A DNA stretch of 64,000 bases from Rhizobium sp. Root482 (GCF_001426565.1 NZ_LMFA01000020.1:194879-258878); one strand, 5' to 3'; counted from the stretch's first letter, positions 18,274 through 28,107 are shown. Notes: generated by a model from the letters alone, not told the origin. A program made the numbers and translations.

Positions 18274-18308
18274 CTGGTGATGGTCAGGTCATTTTCGGGT
18301 CGTGGTGA

Positions 18309-19349
18309 TCAGTTGCAGGCCGCGACCGAGCCGGCGGCGACGCCCTGGCATGCCGTTTCCTTGGAGATCCAGCCGGCGTCGATGACGACGTTCAGATTGT
18401 CCTTGGTGATCGGCAGCGGCGCGAGGAAGACCGACTTCATTTCGACGCCCTTCGGGCCGCCGTTGAAGGTGGTCACGCCTTCGATCTCGTCCATGGTCTT
18501 GCCGCCGGCAAGCGTGGCCGCGATTTCGGCGGCGCGCTTACCGAGTTCACGGCTATCCTTCCAGACGGAGACGGTCTGGGTGCCAAGCGCCACGCGGTTC
18601 AGCGCGGCATGGTCTGCGTCCTGGCCGGAAACCGGTACGGTACCGGCAAGACCCTGGGCCGAAAGCGCGGCGATCGCGCCGCCGGCCGTGCCGTCGTTCG
18701 AAGCGACGACCGCGTCGACCTTGTTGTCGTTCGCCGTCAGGAACTGTTCCATGTTCTTCTGGGCGTTTTCCGGCTTCCAGCCGTCGGTATAGGCTTCGCC
18801 GACATTCTTGATCTTGCCGGCGTCGATTGCCTCTTTCAGCACTTCCTGCTGACCTGCGAAGAGGAAGTCGGCGTTCGGGTCGGACGAGGAGCCCTTGATG
18901 AACACGTAATTGCCTTCCGGCTTCACCTTGAACACTTCGCGGGCCTGCATGCGGCCGACTTCCTTGTTGTCGAAGGTGATGTAGAAGGCGGCCGGGTTTT
19001 CGATCAGGCGATCGTAGCCGACGACCGGGATGCCTTCAGCGGCGGCCTTTTCGATGGCCGGGCCGATGGCTTCCGAATCCTGGGCGAGAACGATGATGGC
19101 ATTCGCGCCCTGGGCGATCAGCGATTCGACATCCGTCAGCTGCTTTGCGGCGGACGACTGGGCGTCGGCCGAAATATACTTGTCACCGGAGGCTTCGAGT
19201 GCGGCCTTGATGGCGGCTTCGTCGGTTTTCCAGCGCTCTTCCTGGAAGTTCGACCAGGAAACGCCGACCACCAGGTCCTTGGCGATCGCTGCTGACTGAA
19301 TGGATACGATGATGGCAACGCCTGCCATCAGTTTCAAAACTGATTTCAT
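18309..19349 (-). CDS. xylF: D-xylose ABC transporter substrate-binding protein
   Basis: A 346-residue periplasmic protein with a signal peptide ([20 protein letters not shown], cleavage near AIA-K). The mature part closely follows E. coli XylF from memory: [58 protein letters not shown] and [20 protein letters not shown]. It captures a pentose, most probably D-xylose, in the periplasm. Start: the ATG at 19349 follows GGAGG at the usual distance; the longer frame lacks a signal. It is first in the operon and divergent from a ROK regulator. Confidence 0.9.
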   Translation of the reverse strand: MKSVLKLMAGVAIIVSIQSAAIAKDLVVGVSWSNFQEERWKTDEAAIKAALEASGDKYISADAQSSAAKQLTDVESLIAQGANAIIVLAQDSEAIGPAIEKAAAEGIPVVGYDRLIENPAAFYITFDNKEVGRMQAREVFKVKPEGNYVFIKGSSSDPNADFLFAGQQEVLKEAIDAGKIKNVGEAYTDGWKPENAQKNMEQFLTANDNKVDAVVASNDGTAGGAIAALSAQGLAGTVPVSGQDADHAALNRVALGTQTVSVWKDSRELGKRAAEIAATLAGGKTMDEIEGVTTFNGGPKGVEMKSVFLAPLPITKDNLNVVIDAGWISKETACQGVAAGSVAACN

Positions 19350-19418
19350 GAAAGTCCTCCCAAGTGATCGCTGGCCGCCCGTGCGAACCTCCCGCACGGC
19401 CCCCGGCCAGCCAAACAG

Positions 19419-19461
19419 CTGTCGAAAACCCTGAAAAGGTTTTTCTCGACAGTCGAGAAAA
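19419..19461. promoter_or_regulatory. Palindromic operator region between xylF and the ROK regulator
   Basis: A 21-base perfect palindrome with ten-base arms TTTTCTCGAC/GTCGAGAAAA and a single central A lies at 19441-19461. Just beside it, CTGTCG-AAAACC (19419-19430) pairs with GGTTTT and TCGACAG of the same region, giving a second overlapping dyad. It sits about 90 bases from the xylF start and 118 from the regulator start, in the right place for control of both by a ROK repressor. Confidence 0.65.
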
Positions 19462-19484
19462 TAGATGTCAGAGTTTTAGAAAGC

Positions 19485-19503
19485 TGTCAACAAGGCTTTG
19501 ACA
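19485..19503. promoter_or_regulatory. TGTCAA-N7-TTGACA dyad, possible -35 element
   Basis: TGTCAA (19485-19490) and TTGACA (19498-19503) are inverted copies with a 7-base spacer. TTGACA matches a -35 box for the plus-strand regulator and its mirror a -35 box toward xylF, so divergent promoters may use this dyad. No good -10 could be fixed by eye. Confidence 0.4.
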
Positions 19504-19578
19504 ACGGCGTGTTGCACCGGGCAGATGCTTTCCAGGACATCTGTTTGTGGGAATCATCGGGAGTTTCGGAAACGCGCA

Positions 19579-20808
19579 ATGCTGACCAAATCCAGTAGCG
19601 AACTGGTCCGCCAGCAAAACAGCGCGCTCTTTCTCGCGACGCTGAGGCGCATGGGGCCGTTGTCGCATACCGAAATTTCCGAGCAAACGGGGCTTGCCTC
19701 GGCCACTGTTTCGGTCATCACCGCCGAACTTGAGCGTGCCGGCGTCATCGAGAAGGCGGAGCAGCAGCCGCATTCCGGCCGCGGCCGGCCGCGCGTTCTG
19801 TTCGGCCCGCGGCGCGACTGCGGATATCTGATCGCGGTGCGCATAGCATCCGATCTGGTCCAATATTCCCTGGCGGACTATTCCGGGCGGCTGATGGACC
19901 GTTTCGAGGAGCCCCGTCGCCACGATGTCGCCGGTACCGCGCATTTTTCGGAAGGATTCCTTGCCGCTCTGGTGCGGTTGACGGAGCGGTCGCGGCTGGA
20001 ACGGTCGCAGGTTCTCGCCATCTCGATCAGCAGCAAGGGAACGGTGGCGACGGACGGAAAGCGTCTCCTATGGTCACCGGTCTTCGGCGGCGAGCAGATC
20101 GATTTCGACGCGTTGCTGCGGCCGCAATGGCGCGCCAAGGTGACGCTCAACAACGAGACCCTGCTGGTTGCCCAGGCGCTCGGCATGCGGGCAGACAAGG
20201 GGAAGGACGGTTCTTTTCGAGCCCTTGCAGCGTTGTCGCTTGGCCACAGCATCGGTCTTGGGATCGCCCGCAAGGGTCGGTTCGGCGCGTTGGAGGTCAC
20301 CGCGCCGAATTTCGGACATATGCTGCATGCCGCCAATGGCGGTCTTTGCCGTTGCGGGTCCTTCGGGTGTATCGAGGCCTCGGCCGGTTTTTACGGGATC
20401 TTGCGCACCGCCTTCCAGGTGCCGCCGGATACGATCCCCGCCAAATTCGTTCCGCTCACGGAAATGGACAAGATCGCCGCCGGAGCGCGGGCCGGAGACC
20501 GGATGGCGGGCTATGCGTTCCGGCAGGCCGGCGTGGTGCTCGGCAATGGCCTTTCACGCATACTCAGTTTCTATGATCGCATGCCGATCCATATCACCGG
20601 CCCGGGAACGCGCTATTTCGATCTCCTGCAGCGCGGCATCGACGAAGGTCTCGAGCAGTCGCACGAGGTGCGCCTGCAGGGACGGCCGGACATCTCCGTC
20701 ATCCATGATGAGCAGGGGCTGGTCTTCGACGGTCATCTCGACCGGGCCCTGACGGTGATGGATCACGATGTCGCGGCCGCCAGGCCGGCGCCGGCCGCGA
20801 CATCGTGA
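19579..20808 (+). CDS. ROK family transcriptional regulator (XylR-like)
   Basis: The 409-residue protein has an N-terminal winged helix-turn-helix (LSHTEISEQTGLASATVSVI, about residues 31-50) followed by a ROK sugar-kinase-like domain. The zinc-binding cluster CRCGSFGC, which identifies ROK proteins, is near residue 257. A glucokinase-like ATP motif is not evident, as expected for the regulators. It is divergent from xylF and very likely represses the xyl operon until xylose is present. The start at 19579 keeps the domain intact; the longer frame begins inside the operator region. Confidence 0.85.
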   Translation: MLTKSSSELVRQQNSALFLATLRRMGPLSHTEISEQTGLASATVSVITAELERAGVIEKAEQQPHSGRGRPRVLFGPRRDCGYLIAVRIASDLVQYSLADYSGRLMDRFEEPRRHDVAGTAHFSEGFLAALVRLTERSRLERSQVLAISISSKGTVATDGKRLLWSPVFGGEQIDFDALLRPQWRAKVTLNNETLLVAQALGMRADKGKDGSFRALAALSLGHSIGLGIARKGRFGALEVTAPNFGHMLHAANGGLCRCGSFGCIEASAGFYGILRTAFQVPPDTIPAKFVPLTEMDKIAAGARAGDRMAGYAFRQAGVVLGNGLSRILSFYDRMPIHITGPGTRYFDLLQRGIDEGLEQSHEVRLQGRPDISVIHDEQGLVFDGHLDRALTVMDHDVAAARPAPAATS

Positions 20809-20859
20809 CGACGCCGGTCGGCGTCCCGGCCTTCGCCGTCAGGCAATTTCCGCCTTGGA

Positions 20860-21855
20860 TCAGGCGCGGAGGGAAATCTGCCGCTTTTCCTTGACCGACT
20901 TTACGGCGGCATCGGCCAGTGCCAGCGCCGCGAGCCCATCGGCACCCGATGGCGTGATCGCCGTGCCTTTCTCGATGGCCGAGATGAAGCTGGCGATTTC
21001 GTTGGCATAGGCTTCGGTATAGCGCGTCATGAAGAAATCATGCAGCGGCGGGCGGGTATAGCCGTCGGCATTGGCGATCTCGATGGAAACGGCGCGCTGG
21101 TTTTCCGCGGCGACCATGCCCTTGGAGCCGTGCACCTCGATGCGCTGGTCATAGCCATAGGTGGCGCGGCGGGAGTTGGAGATTACCGCCTGGCGGCCGG
21201 AAGCGGTCTCTAGGATGACCGAAACACTGTCGTAATCGCCTGCCTTGCCGATTTCCGGATCGACGAGAACTGCGGCATGGGCGGTCACCGCCACCGGTTC
21301 CTCGCCGAGCAGGAAGCGGGCCATGTCGAAATCATGGATCGTCATGTCACGGAAAATGCCGCCCGAGCGCTTGATGTAATCGACCGGCGGGGCGCCGGGA
21401 TCGCGCGAGGTGATCGTCACCATTTCGACCGTGCCGATCCTGCCCTCGTCGATCGCCTGCCTGACGGCCATGAAATGGGGGTCGAAGCGGCGGTTGAAGC
21501 CGACCATCAGCTTGCCGTTCGTTTCGGCGACCACCTTCATGCAGTCGCGCACCCGGCCGACGTCGAGATCGATCGGCTTTTCGCAGAAGATCGCCTTGCC
21601 GGCGCGGGCGAAACGCTCGATCAGGTCGGCATGGGTGTCGGTAGGCGTGCAGATGACCACGGCGTCGATATCCGTGGCGGATTCGATGGCCTCGATCGTG
21701 CGGACCTCGCAGCCATAGGCATTTGCTATGGCATCGGCCGCGGCCGGAAAGGCGTCGGCGACGGCGACGAGCACCGCATCCGCATTGCCGCTGACGGCCT
21801 TGGCATGAACCTTGCCGATACGGCCGGCGCCGAGAAGACCAAATCTGACTGTCAT
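20860..21855 (-). CDS. iolG: Inositol 2-dehydrogenase (Gfo/Idh/MocA family)
   Basis: A 331-residue NAD-dependent dehydrogenase with Rossmann motif GLLGAGRIGKVHAKAV at the N-terminus and AGKAIFCEKPIDLDV, whose lysine is catalytic. The conserved DMTIHDFDMARFLLGE holds the active-site Asp and His of inositol dehydrogenases. It oxidises myo-inositol to 2-keto-inositol, the first step of inositol catabolism; related sugars are possible substrates. The start MTVRFG gives the family length, the upstream GAGATGG being a plausible ribosome site. No other iol genes are in the window. Confidence 0.85.
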   Translation of the reverse strand: MTVRFGLLGAGRIGKVHAKAVSGNADAVLVAVADAFPAAADAIANAYGCEVRTIEAIESATDIDAVVICTPTDTHADLIERFARAGKAIFCEKPIDLDVGRVRDCMKVVAETNGKLMVGFNRRFDPHFMAVRQAIDEGRIGTVEMVTITSRDPGAPPVDYIKRSGGIFRDMTIHDFDMARFLLGEEPVAVTAHAAVLVDPEIGKAGDYDSVSVILETASGRQAVISNSRRATYGYDQRIEVHGSKGMVAAENQRAVSIEIANADGYTRPPLHDFFMTRYTEAYANEIASFISAIEKGTAITPSGADGLAALALADAAVKSVKEKRQISLRA

Positions 21856-21962
21856 ATCCATCTCTTTGTTGCAAGCGGCGGAGGCGCCGGGGAGGGGAGT
21901 GATGACGCTCACTCCAAAGGCGTCGTAAAAGGTTGGTTGCCGCGGATTCGCGGCGATGTTTT

Positions 21963-21989
21963 CGGTCGGAGCTTTCCGACCGGATTTTT
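21963..21989 (+). terminator. Terminator-like hairpin ahead of a small membrane protein gene
   Basis: CGGTCGGA (21963-21970) and TCCGACCG (21975-21982) form an 8-bp stem with a 4-base loop, followed by GATTTTTC. On the plus strand this looks like an intrinsic terminator, yet no gene ends before it, since the neighbouring iolG is divergent. It lies about 170 bases before the next plus-strand start. The rest of the 304-base gap (21856-22159) shows no gene. Confidence 0.45.
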
Positions 21990-22159
21990 CATGTGGAATG
22001 AAAAATCAAAGCTTCATTCTTTCGGAATATTTATTCCGTCTGAGGCGGAGCGGTCAAGCCGGCAGGTGTCGTTTCGCTTGCGGGACGGGGCTTTTTGGTC
22101 ATAAAGCTGTGGTCGCTGCCGGCCGACGCTGCGGCCAACACATATTCGAGGCCTATTGC

Positions 22160-22387
22160 ATGATAAAGCTGATCGACGCCGATCACCCCTTCTACCGGCC
22201 GCTCTGGGTCCGATTGCTGGTCATCGCCTTCTGCGTGGGCTGGACCGCGTTTGAGTTCTGGAACGGCAATACGACCTGGGGCATGATCTTTCTGGCGGTA
22301 TCGGCCTATACGACCTGCGTCCTTGTCATCTTCTTCAAGCCGAAGCCCGAGACGATCGAGCCGGCAAAGGGCGACGATCCGGCCTGA
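22160..22387 (+). CDS. Small two-helix membrane protein (DUF3329-like)
   Basis: A 75-residue protein starting MIKLIDADHPFYRPLWVR, with two hydrophobic helices (WVRLLVIAFCVGWTAFEFW and TTWGMIFLAVSAYTTCVLVIFF) and an acidic hydrophilic tail. It resembles the small DUF3329 proteins of rhizobia, whose function is unknown; the name is from memory and should be treated with care. The ATG at 22160 is chosen because upstream codons of the open frame look non-coding and the family begins near here. Confidence 0.7.
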   Translation: MIKLIDADHPFYRPLWVRLLVIAFCVGWTAFEFWNGNTTWGMIFLAVSAYTTCVLVIFFKPKPETIEPAKGDDPA

Positions 22388-22404
22388 GGGGCCGGCGACA
22401 CGTC

Positions 22405-22869
22405 TCATCTTCGACGGGCCGGCCGCAGGCGGCGCATCGCCTCGTCGATCAGCATATTGGCGATCTTCATACGCAGGTCGGCATTGGCCCGGAAATCCGG
22501 ATGATGACGGTCCGGATGGTTGTTCGTGGCGAAATGCCGGCGTTTTTCCGCCAGGCTTTCCAGCGTCTCTTCCCCGGTCATGGCGAGATCGGCTGCGATC
22601 TCCTCCGGCCGAAGGCGGCGGAGGTGATCCGGCATGGCAGGCGGCCGGCTTGGCCGTGGCGGCGCCAGCATTTCCTCGCTTGCCGTGTCCACATAGGCCC
22701 GGTGTACGGCAGCGCTGCCGGCAGGCTGCGTTTGCGCCAGATCGGCGACGAAGCCGGCGTTGAGGCCGCGGATGCGCTCGAGGGGCGCGAGCGCCTCGTC
22801 GGCTTCATCCTCTTCCTCTTGTGCCTGCAGTCGCGCCAGCACGGACTGGAAGACCGACATTGCGAACAT
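22405..22869 (-). CDS. J-domain-like protein with HPD motif
   Basis: A 154-residue protein of unknown function. Residues 1-80 are low in complexity and acidic near the N-terminus (QEEEDEADEA). Residues 85-150 look like a degenerate J domain: a first helix IAADLAMTGEETLESLAEKRRHFA, then HPD inside ATNNHPDRHHPDFR, then a last helix LRMKIANMLIDEAMRRL. HPD is the tripeptide through which DnaJ proteins stimulate Hsp70 ATPase. A second ATG (residue 4) is an equally good start. It is convergent with the small membrane protein gene. Confidence 0.65.
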   Translation of the reverse strand: MFAMSVFQSVLARLQAQEEEDEADEALAPLERIRGLNAGFVADLAQTQPAGSAAVHRAYVDTASEEMLAPPRPSRPPAMPDHLRRLRPEEIAADLAMTGEETLESLAEKRRHFATNNHPDRHHPDFRANADLRMKIANMLIDEAMRRLRPARRR

Positions 22870-22922
22870 TCTGGTTCTCCGCTTCCAGTCCGTCAGAGCA
22901 TGTCAAGGTTTTGCGGGCCTGA

Positions 22923-23900
22923 TCATGCGGTGCTCTGCTTGAGGATCAGGTCGTAGAGAAGCCTGGCGCTCGGCGGCAGGGCGCGGCCGCGCGCGGTGAT
23001 CAGGCTATAGGGCCTGATGGTGATCTTGAAATCGGTGGGAAGGACGCGGATCTCGCCTGCCTCGCCGCCCTGGCCGGCAATCAGTTCGGCAACATCGCGC
23101 GCCACCGGCGCCACCGCATTGGTGTGGCGGACGATGGAGACCGTCAGGATGATCGAGGAGGTACTGATGATGGTGGCGGGCAGGGGTGTTTCGCTCGACA
23201 TGAAACTGTCTTCGACGGCCCGCCGCAAAAGCGTGCCCTGCGGCTGGAAAACCCAGTCATAGCCCGGCAGGTCGGCGGTGGTGACCACGCCTTTTTCGAG
23301 CAGCGGATGGCCGTTGCGCACGATCAGGCAGACCTCTTCCTCGCCGATTTCGATGAGGTTGAAAAGGCGCGGGTCCTGGTCGTCGGGGATGCGCCCGATC
23401 ACGAAATCATGTCGTGCCGAGAGTAATTCGCGGACCAGGACATTGCTGTTTTCAATCTGGATGTTGATTTCGATCCCCGGATAGGCCGTGGATACCTGCC
23501 GCACGGCCGGCACCGCCAGGTTGAGCGCCGGTCCGGTGACCGAGCCCAGCGAGACCGAGCCGCCGCTTCCGGTCTTCAATTCGGTAATTTCGCGGGCCGT
23601 TTCGCGCAGTTCGAGAAAAATCGTCCGCGCCCGGCGCGCGAGAGCCCGGCCAAATTCCGTCAATTCGACGCCGCGCGCGATCCTGGCACAGAGCGGCGCC
23701 TTCAAGATGGCCTCGATCTCGCCGAGAAGGCGCGAGGCGGCCGGCTGGGACATGCCAAGAGCGGTTGCCGCCGCGCTGATCTGGCCATGATCCTCGATCG
23801 CCAGGATAAGCTGCAGATGGCTCATCTTCAGGCCCGACCGAAAAATGCCCCGCTCGGAATAGTCCACCGGAACGGATGCGGGAATGATCGAATCTTCCAT
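22923..23900 (-). CDS. gbpR: LysR family regulator of the sugar-uptake cluster (GbpR-like)
   Basis: The 325-residue protein has a LysR helix-turn-helix (GQISAAATALGMSQPAASRLLGE, about residues 38-60) and an inducer-binding domain. It is divergent from chvE, the arrangement seen for GbpR in Agrobacterium, which activates chvE-type genes in response to galactose, arabinose and related sugars. The start MEDSII follows GCGAGG; a longer frame to 23978 would place coding sequence over the likely operator. The symbol rests on context plus overall similarity. Confidence 0.8.
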   Translation of the reverse strand: MEDSIIPASVPVDYSERGIFRSGLKMSHLQLILAIEDHGQISAAATALGMSQPAASRLLGEIEAILKAPLCARIARGVELTEFGRALARRARTIFLELRETAREITELKTGSGGSVSLGSVTGPALNLAVPAVRQVSTAYPGIEINIQIENSNVLVRELLSARHDFVIGRIPDDQDPRLFNLIEIGEEEVCLIVRNGHPLLEKGVVTTADLPGYDWVFQPQGTLLRRAVEDSFMSSETPLPATIISTSSIILTVSIVRHTNAVAPVARDVAELIAGQGGEAGEIRVLPTDFKITIRPYSLITARGRALPPSARLLYDLILKQSTA

Positions 23901-23951
23901 CGGCGCCTCGCAATCAAGCAACAGTCTATAAATCACACTGTTGCGCCATAT

Positions 23952-24004
23952 CATATCGTAATTGATATGAGGATACACCGATATTGCATTTGACAGTTAT
24001 GTCA
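23952..24004. promoter_or_regulatory. Candidate operators in the gbpR-chvE intergenic region
   Basis: Two dyads lie between the divergent genes: CATATC-N6-GATATG (23952-23969), which has the interrupted-dyad form favoured by LysR proteins, and TGACAGTTATGTCA (23991-24004) with five-base arms. TTGACA at 23990-23995 can serve as a -35 box toward chvE. The remaining 277-base gap shows no gene. Confidence 0.45.
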
Positions 24005-24177
24005 TTTGATTCCAGTTTAGGTCCATGTGCGCCAGCGTGCTTGGAGTCTGCGAGGTCCGGGAGGACATCTTGCCCCTTGCGCTTCTGTCGAGAGCCAAGC
24101 TCTCGCGACCACGCGAAGCGCTGCACATATCGAGGCGGCCGGACAGTTTGCCTGGATCAACACCAAGGGAGAGATAC

Positions 24178-25245
24178 ATGAAATTGATGACTTCGCTTCT
24201 CGCTGCCGCGGCGCTCAGTGTCGCTGCGTTCGTGGCGCCGGCACTGGCCCAGGACAAGGGCACGGTCGGCATTTCGATGCCGACAAAGACCTCGACCCGT
24301 TGGATTTCCGACGGCGAGACCATGGAAAAGCTGTTCAAGGACGCCGGCTACACCCCGGACCTGCAGTTTGCCGACGACGACATTCCCAACCAGCTGGCAC
24401 AGATTGAAAACATGGTCACCAAGGGTGCCAAGGTTCTCATCATCGGCGCCATCGACGGCACGACCCTGTCGGATATCCTGCAGCGGGCGCATGATGCCGG
24501 CGTCAAGGTGATCGCCTATGACCGCCTGATCCGCGATTCGGCCAATGTCGACTATTACGCCACCTTCGACAATTTCCAGGTCGGCGTCCTGCAGGCCACG
24601 TCGCTGGTCGAGGGCCTGAAGCTCGACGGCGCAACCGAGCCGAAGAATGTAGAACTGTTCGGCGGCTCGCCGGACGACAACAATGCCTTCTTCTTCTACG
24701 ATGGCGCAATGTCGGTTCTGCAGCCGCTGATCGATGCCAAGAAGATCGAGATCAAGTCCGGCCAGATGGGCATGGACCAGGTCGGTACGCTGCGTTGGGA
24801 CGGTGCCGTCGCACAGGCCCGCATGGAGAACCTGCTGTCCTCGACCTATACCGAGGCCAAGGTCGATGGCGTGCTTTCGCCCTATGACGGTCTCTCGATC
24901 GGCATTCTTTCCGCCCTGAAGGGCGTCGGCTACGGTTCCGGCGACATGCCGATGCCGATCGTCACCGGTCAGGACGCCGAACTGCCGTCGGTCAAGTCGA
25001 TCCTCGCCGGCGAGCAATATTCGTCGGTCTTCAAGGACACGCGCGAACTTGCCAAGGTCACCGTCGGCATGGTCGAGGCGATCATGGGCGGCAAGGAGCC
25101 GGAAATCAACGACACCAAGACCTATGACAACGGCGTCAAGGTGGTTCCGTCCTACCTGCTGAAGCCTGTTGCCGTCGACAAGTCGAACGTCAAGGACGTC
25201 CTCGTGGGCGCCGGCTACTACACCGAAGACCAGATCAACAACTGA
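24178..25245 (+). CDS. chvE: Multiple-sugar-binding periplasmic protein ChvE
   Basis: A 355-residue periplasmic binding protein with a signal peptide ([20 protein letters not shown], cleavage after ALA). The mature sequence follows ChvE of Agrobacterium closely: [75 protein letters not shown]. ChvE binds arabinose, galactose, glucose and other aldoses for import by GguAB and, in Agrobacterium, signals to VirA. Start: ATG at 24178 after GGGAGAG. A strong terminator follows before gguA. Confidence 0.93.
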   Translation: MKLMTSLLAAAALSVAAFVAPALAQDKGTVGISMPTKTSTRWISDGETMEKLFKDAGYTPDLQFADDDIPNQLAQIENMVTKGAKVLIIGAIDGTTLSDILQRAHDAGVKVIAYDRLIRDSANVDYYATFDNFQVGVLQATSLVEGLKLDGATEPKNVELFGGSPDDNNAFFFYDGAMSVLQPLIDAKKIEIKSGQMGMDQVGTLRWDGAVAQARMENLLSSTYTEAKVDGVLSPYDGLSIGILSALKGVGYGSGDMPMPIVTGQDAELPSVKSILAGEQYSSVFKDTRELAKVTVGMVEAIMGGKEPEINDTKTYDNGVKVVPSYLLKPVAVDKSNVKDVLVGAGYYTEDQINN

Positions 25246-25261
25246 TCTCGTCCAACCATCG

Positions 25262-25290
25262 GGGTCCGCGATCCGTTGCGGACCCTTTTT
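25262..25290 (+). terminator. Terminator/attenuator between chvE and gguA
   Basis: GGGTCCGC (25262-25269) and GCGGACCC (25278-25285) form a perfect 8-bp stem with an 8-base loop followed by TTTTT. It lies 16 bases after the chvE stop and 74 before gguA. Partial read-through would give high ChvE and lower transporter levels. Confidence 0.88.
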
Positions 25291-25363
25291 ATCTTGATGA
25301 TGTGGTTCTATTGTCGCCCAATTCGGCCTCATCATTCCCGGACTGCCGCAGGAATACCTGACC

Positions 25364-26899
25364 ATGGACAACATCATTCTCGAAATGCGGGGCATCACCA
25401 AGACATTTCCCGGCGTAAAGGCGCTGGACGATGTCAATCTCAAAGTCCGCGAGGGGGAAATCCACGCGCTTGTCGGCGAAAACGGAGCCGGAAAATCGAC
25501 CTTGATGAAGGTCCTGAGCGGTGTCTATCCCGCCGGCAGCTACGATGGCGAAATCCATTATGACGGCGAAGTCCGCAATTTCTCGACGATTTCCGACAGC
25601 GAACATCTCGGCATCATCATCATCCACCAGGAACTGGCGCTCGTTCCGCTGCTGTCGATCGCCGAAAACATCTTCCTCGGCAACGAGATCGCCGAGAAGG
25701 GCGTCATCGACTGGCCGCAGACATTTTCCCGCACCCGGGAGCTTTTGGGCAAGGTCGGCCTCAAGGAGCCACCCACGACGCGGATCACCGATATCGGCAT
25801 CGGCAAGCAGCAACTCGTCGAAATCGCCAAGGCGCTGTCGAAGAAGGTCAGGCTGCTGATCCTCGACGAGCCGACGGCCTCGCTCAACGAGACGGATTCC
25901 GACGCGCTCTTGAAGCTGCTCATGGAATTCCGCAAGCAGGGCATGACCTCGATCATCATTTCGCACAAGCTGAACGAGATCAAGACGGTCGCCGACAAGA
26001 TCACCATCCTGCGCGATGGCGGCACGGTTGAAACGCTCGACTGTCACAACGAGGATATCGGCGAAGACCGGATCATCAAGGGCATGGTTGGGCGCGACAT
26101 GGAAGACCGCTATCCGGCCCGCGAGCCTAAGATCGGCGAGACGCTGCTCGAGGTGAAGAACTGGAACGTCTACCACCAGCATCACCGTGACCGGCAGTTC
26201 CTGTACGATGTCAATTTCACCGTGCGCGCCGGCGAAGTCGTCGGCATTGCCGGACTGATGGGGGCAGGGCGCACCGAAACGGCGATGAGCCTGTTCGGCA
26301 AGTCCTGGGGCCACAGGATATCGGGCGACGTCTTCATGCACGGCAAGCGCGTCGATGTCAGCACCATCCCGCGCGCTATCGCGGCCGGCCTCGCCTATGT
26401 GACGGAGGACCGCAAGCATCTCGGTCTCGTGCTCAACAACAATATCATGCACAACACCACGCTCGCCAATCTCGATGCGGTGGCAAGCAGCGGCGTGATC
26501 GACACGCATGCGGAGGCCAAGGTCGCCACCGACTATCGTAGCAAGCTGCGGATCCGGTCGCATTCGATCTACCAGGAGGCCGTCAATCTGTCGGGCGGCA
26601 ACCAGCAGAAGGTCGTGCTTTCGAAATGGCTGTTCACCAGCCCCGAAGTGCTGATCCTCGACGAGCCGACGCGCGGCATCGATGTCGGGGCGAAATATGA
26701 AATCTATACCATCATCAACCAGCTTGCCGCGGAAGGCAAAGGCATCCTGATGATCTCATCGGAAATGCCCGAGCTTCTGGGAACCTGCGACCGCATCTAT
26801 GTCATGAACGAAGGACGCATCGTCGCCGAGCTTTCCAGGTCGGAAGCAAGCCAGGAATCCATCATGCGCGCCATTATGCGCTCCGGGGAGAAACACTAA
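25364..26899 (+). CDS. gguA: Sugar ABC transporter ATP-binding protein GguA
   Basis: The 511-residue protein has two fused ATPase domains. The first has Walker [10 protein letters not shown] and Walker [14 protein letters not shown]; the second has a degenerate P-loop region ([19 protein letters not shown]) and [20 protein letters not shown] with signature LSGGNQQKV. This is the RbsA/MglA/AraG architecture. It powers uptake of sugars bound by ChvE. The stop shares its last base with the start of gguB, so the two are tightly coupled. Confidence 0.93.
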   Translation: MDNIILEMRGITKTFPGVKALDDVNLKVREGEIHALVGENGAGKSTLMKVLSGVYPAGSYDGEIHYDGEVRNFSTISDSEHLGIIIIHQELALVPLLSIAENIFLGNEIAEKGVIDWPQTFSRTRELLGKVGLKEPPTTRITDIGIGKQQLVEIAKALSKKVRLLILDEPTASLNETDSDALLKLLMEFRKQGMTSIIISHKLNEIKTVADKITILRDGGTVETLDCHNEDIGEDRIIKGMVGRDMEDRYPAREPKIGETLLEVKNWNVYHQHHRDRQFLYDVNFTVRAGEVVGIAGLMGAGRTETAMSLFGKSWGHRISGDVFMHGKRVDVSTIPRAIAAGLAYVTEDRKHLGLVLNNNIMHNTTLANLDAVASSGVIDTHAEAKVATDYRSKLRIRSHSIYQEAVNLSGGNQQKVVLSKWLFTSPEVLILDEPTRGIDVGAKYEIYTIINQLAAEGKGILMISSEMPELLGTCDRIYVMNEGRIVAELSRSEASQESIMRAIMRSGEKH

Positions 26900-28107
26900 T
26901 GGTCGCAGAAACCAGCGCCGCGAAAACCACGCCCTCCATCGGGGTCTATCTCAGGAACAATATCCGCGAATACGGCCTGCTCGTCGCGCTCGTGGTCATC
27001 ATGCTGTTCTTCCAGGTCGTGACCAACGGCGTGCTGTTCAAGCCCGTCAACATCACCAATCTAATTCTGCAGAATTCGTTCATCGTCATCATGGCGCTCG
27101 GCATGCTGCTGATCATCGTGGCCGGGCATATCGATCTTTCCGTCGGCTCGATCGTCGCCTTCACCGGCGGCATTTCGGCGATCATGCTGGTCAAGTGGAA
27201 CCTGCATTATGCCGTCGTCGTGCCGCTTTGTCTCATCCTCGGCGGGATGGTCGGGGCCGCGCAGGGCTATTGGGTCGCTTACCAGAAGATTCCCTCCTTC
27301 ATCGTTACCCTAGCCGGCATGCTGGTTTTCCGCGGCCTGACCTATCTGGTGCTGCAGAACAGGCCGATCGGTCCCTTCCCGAAGGATTTCCAGGTCCTGT
27401 CGACCGGTTTCGTCCCGGATTTCCTCGCATTCCTCAATCCTGCCCCGGGTACCATTACCAATCTGGCGGCCCTGGTGGTGGTGGTGGCGCTGGTCGCGCT
27501 GGCCATCTACTACGGGATCAAGGGCCGTCGCACCAATGTGCTGCATGGCACCGAAAACGAGCCGCTTGCCTTCTTCATCCTGCAGATGGCGGTCATCGCC
27601 GTCGTCGCAATCTTTCTCGGCTTCCAGCTTTCCACCTACAAGGGCTTCCCGAACGTCCTGGTGGTGATGGGCCTGCTGATTGCGCTCTATACCTTCGTCA
27701 CCACGCGCTCGACGATCGGACGGCGCATCTATGCGATGGGCGGCAACGAGAAGGCAGCAAAGCTTTCCGGCATCAACACCGAGCGGCTGACTTTCTACAC
27801 ATTCGTCAATATGGGCGTTCTGGCGGCGCTCGCCGGCATGATCATCGCCGCGCGCCTGAACTCGGCGACGCCGAAGGCGGGCGTCGGCTTCGAGCTCGAT
27901 GTCATCGCCGCCTGCTTCATCGGCGGCGCCTCGGCCTCCGGCGGCGTCGGCAAGATGACCGGCGCAGTCATCGGCGCCTTCATCATGGGCGTCATGAACA
28001 ACGGCATGTCGATCATGGGTCTCGGCATCGATTACCAACAGTTGGTCAAGGGCCTGGTGCTGCTCGCGGCCGTGTTCTTCGATGTCTACAACAAGAACAA
28101 GGGCTGA
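26899..28107 (+). CDS. gguB: Sugar ABC transporter permease GguB
   Basis: A 402-residue inner-membrane protein with about ten helices and the BPD_transp_2 motifs [20 protein letters not shown] and [12 protein letters not shown] IPSFIVTLAGMLVFRGLTYL. The C-terminal FIGGASASGGVGKMTGAVIG is also typical. It forms the channel for the ChvE-GguA importer. The start ATG overlaps the gguA stop by one base. Gap to gguC is 206 bases, without a clear terminator. Confidence 0.93.
   Translation: MVAETSAAKTTPSIGVYLRNNIREYGLLVALVVIMLFFQVVTNGVLFKPVNITNLILQNSFIVIMALGMLLIIVAGHIDLSVGSIVAFTGGISAIMLVKWNLHYAVVVPLCLILGGMVGAAQGYWVAYQKIPSFIVTLAGMLVFRGLTYLVLQNRPIGPFPKDFQVLSTGFVPDFLAFLNPAPGTITNLAALVVVVALVALAIYYGIKGRRTNVLHGTENEPLAFFILQMAVIAVVAIFLGFQLSTYKGFPNVLVVMGLLIALYTFVTTRSTIGRRIYAMGGNEKAAKLSGINTERLTFYTFVNMGVLAALAGMIIAARLNSATPKAGVGFELDVIAACFIGGASASGGVGKMTGAVIGAFIMGVMNNGMSIMGLGIDYQQLVKGLVLLAAVFFDVYNKNKG

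Noticed and set aside
25262..25290. Terminator after chvE as the end of the operon, separating gguAB
   Set aside because: The gap to gguA is only 74 bases with no evident promoter, and ChvE-GguAB act together. Partial read-through is the better reading.
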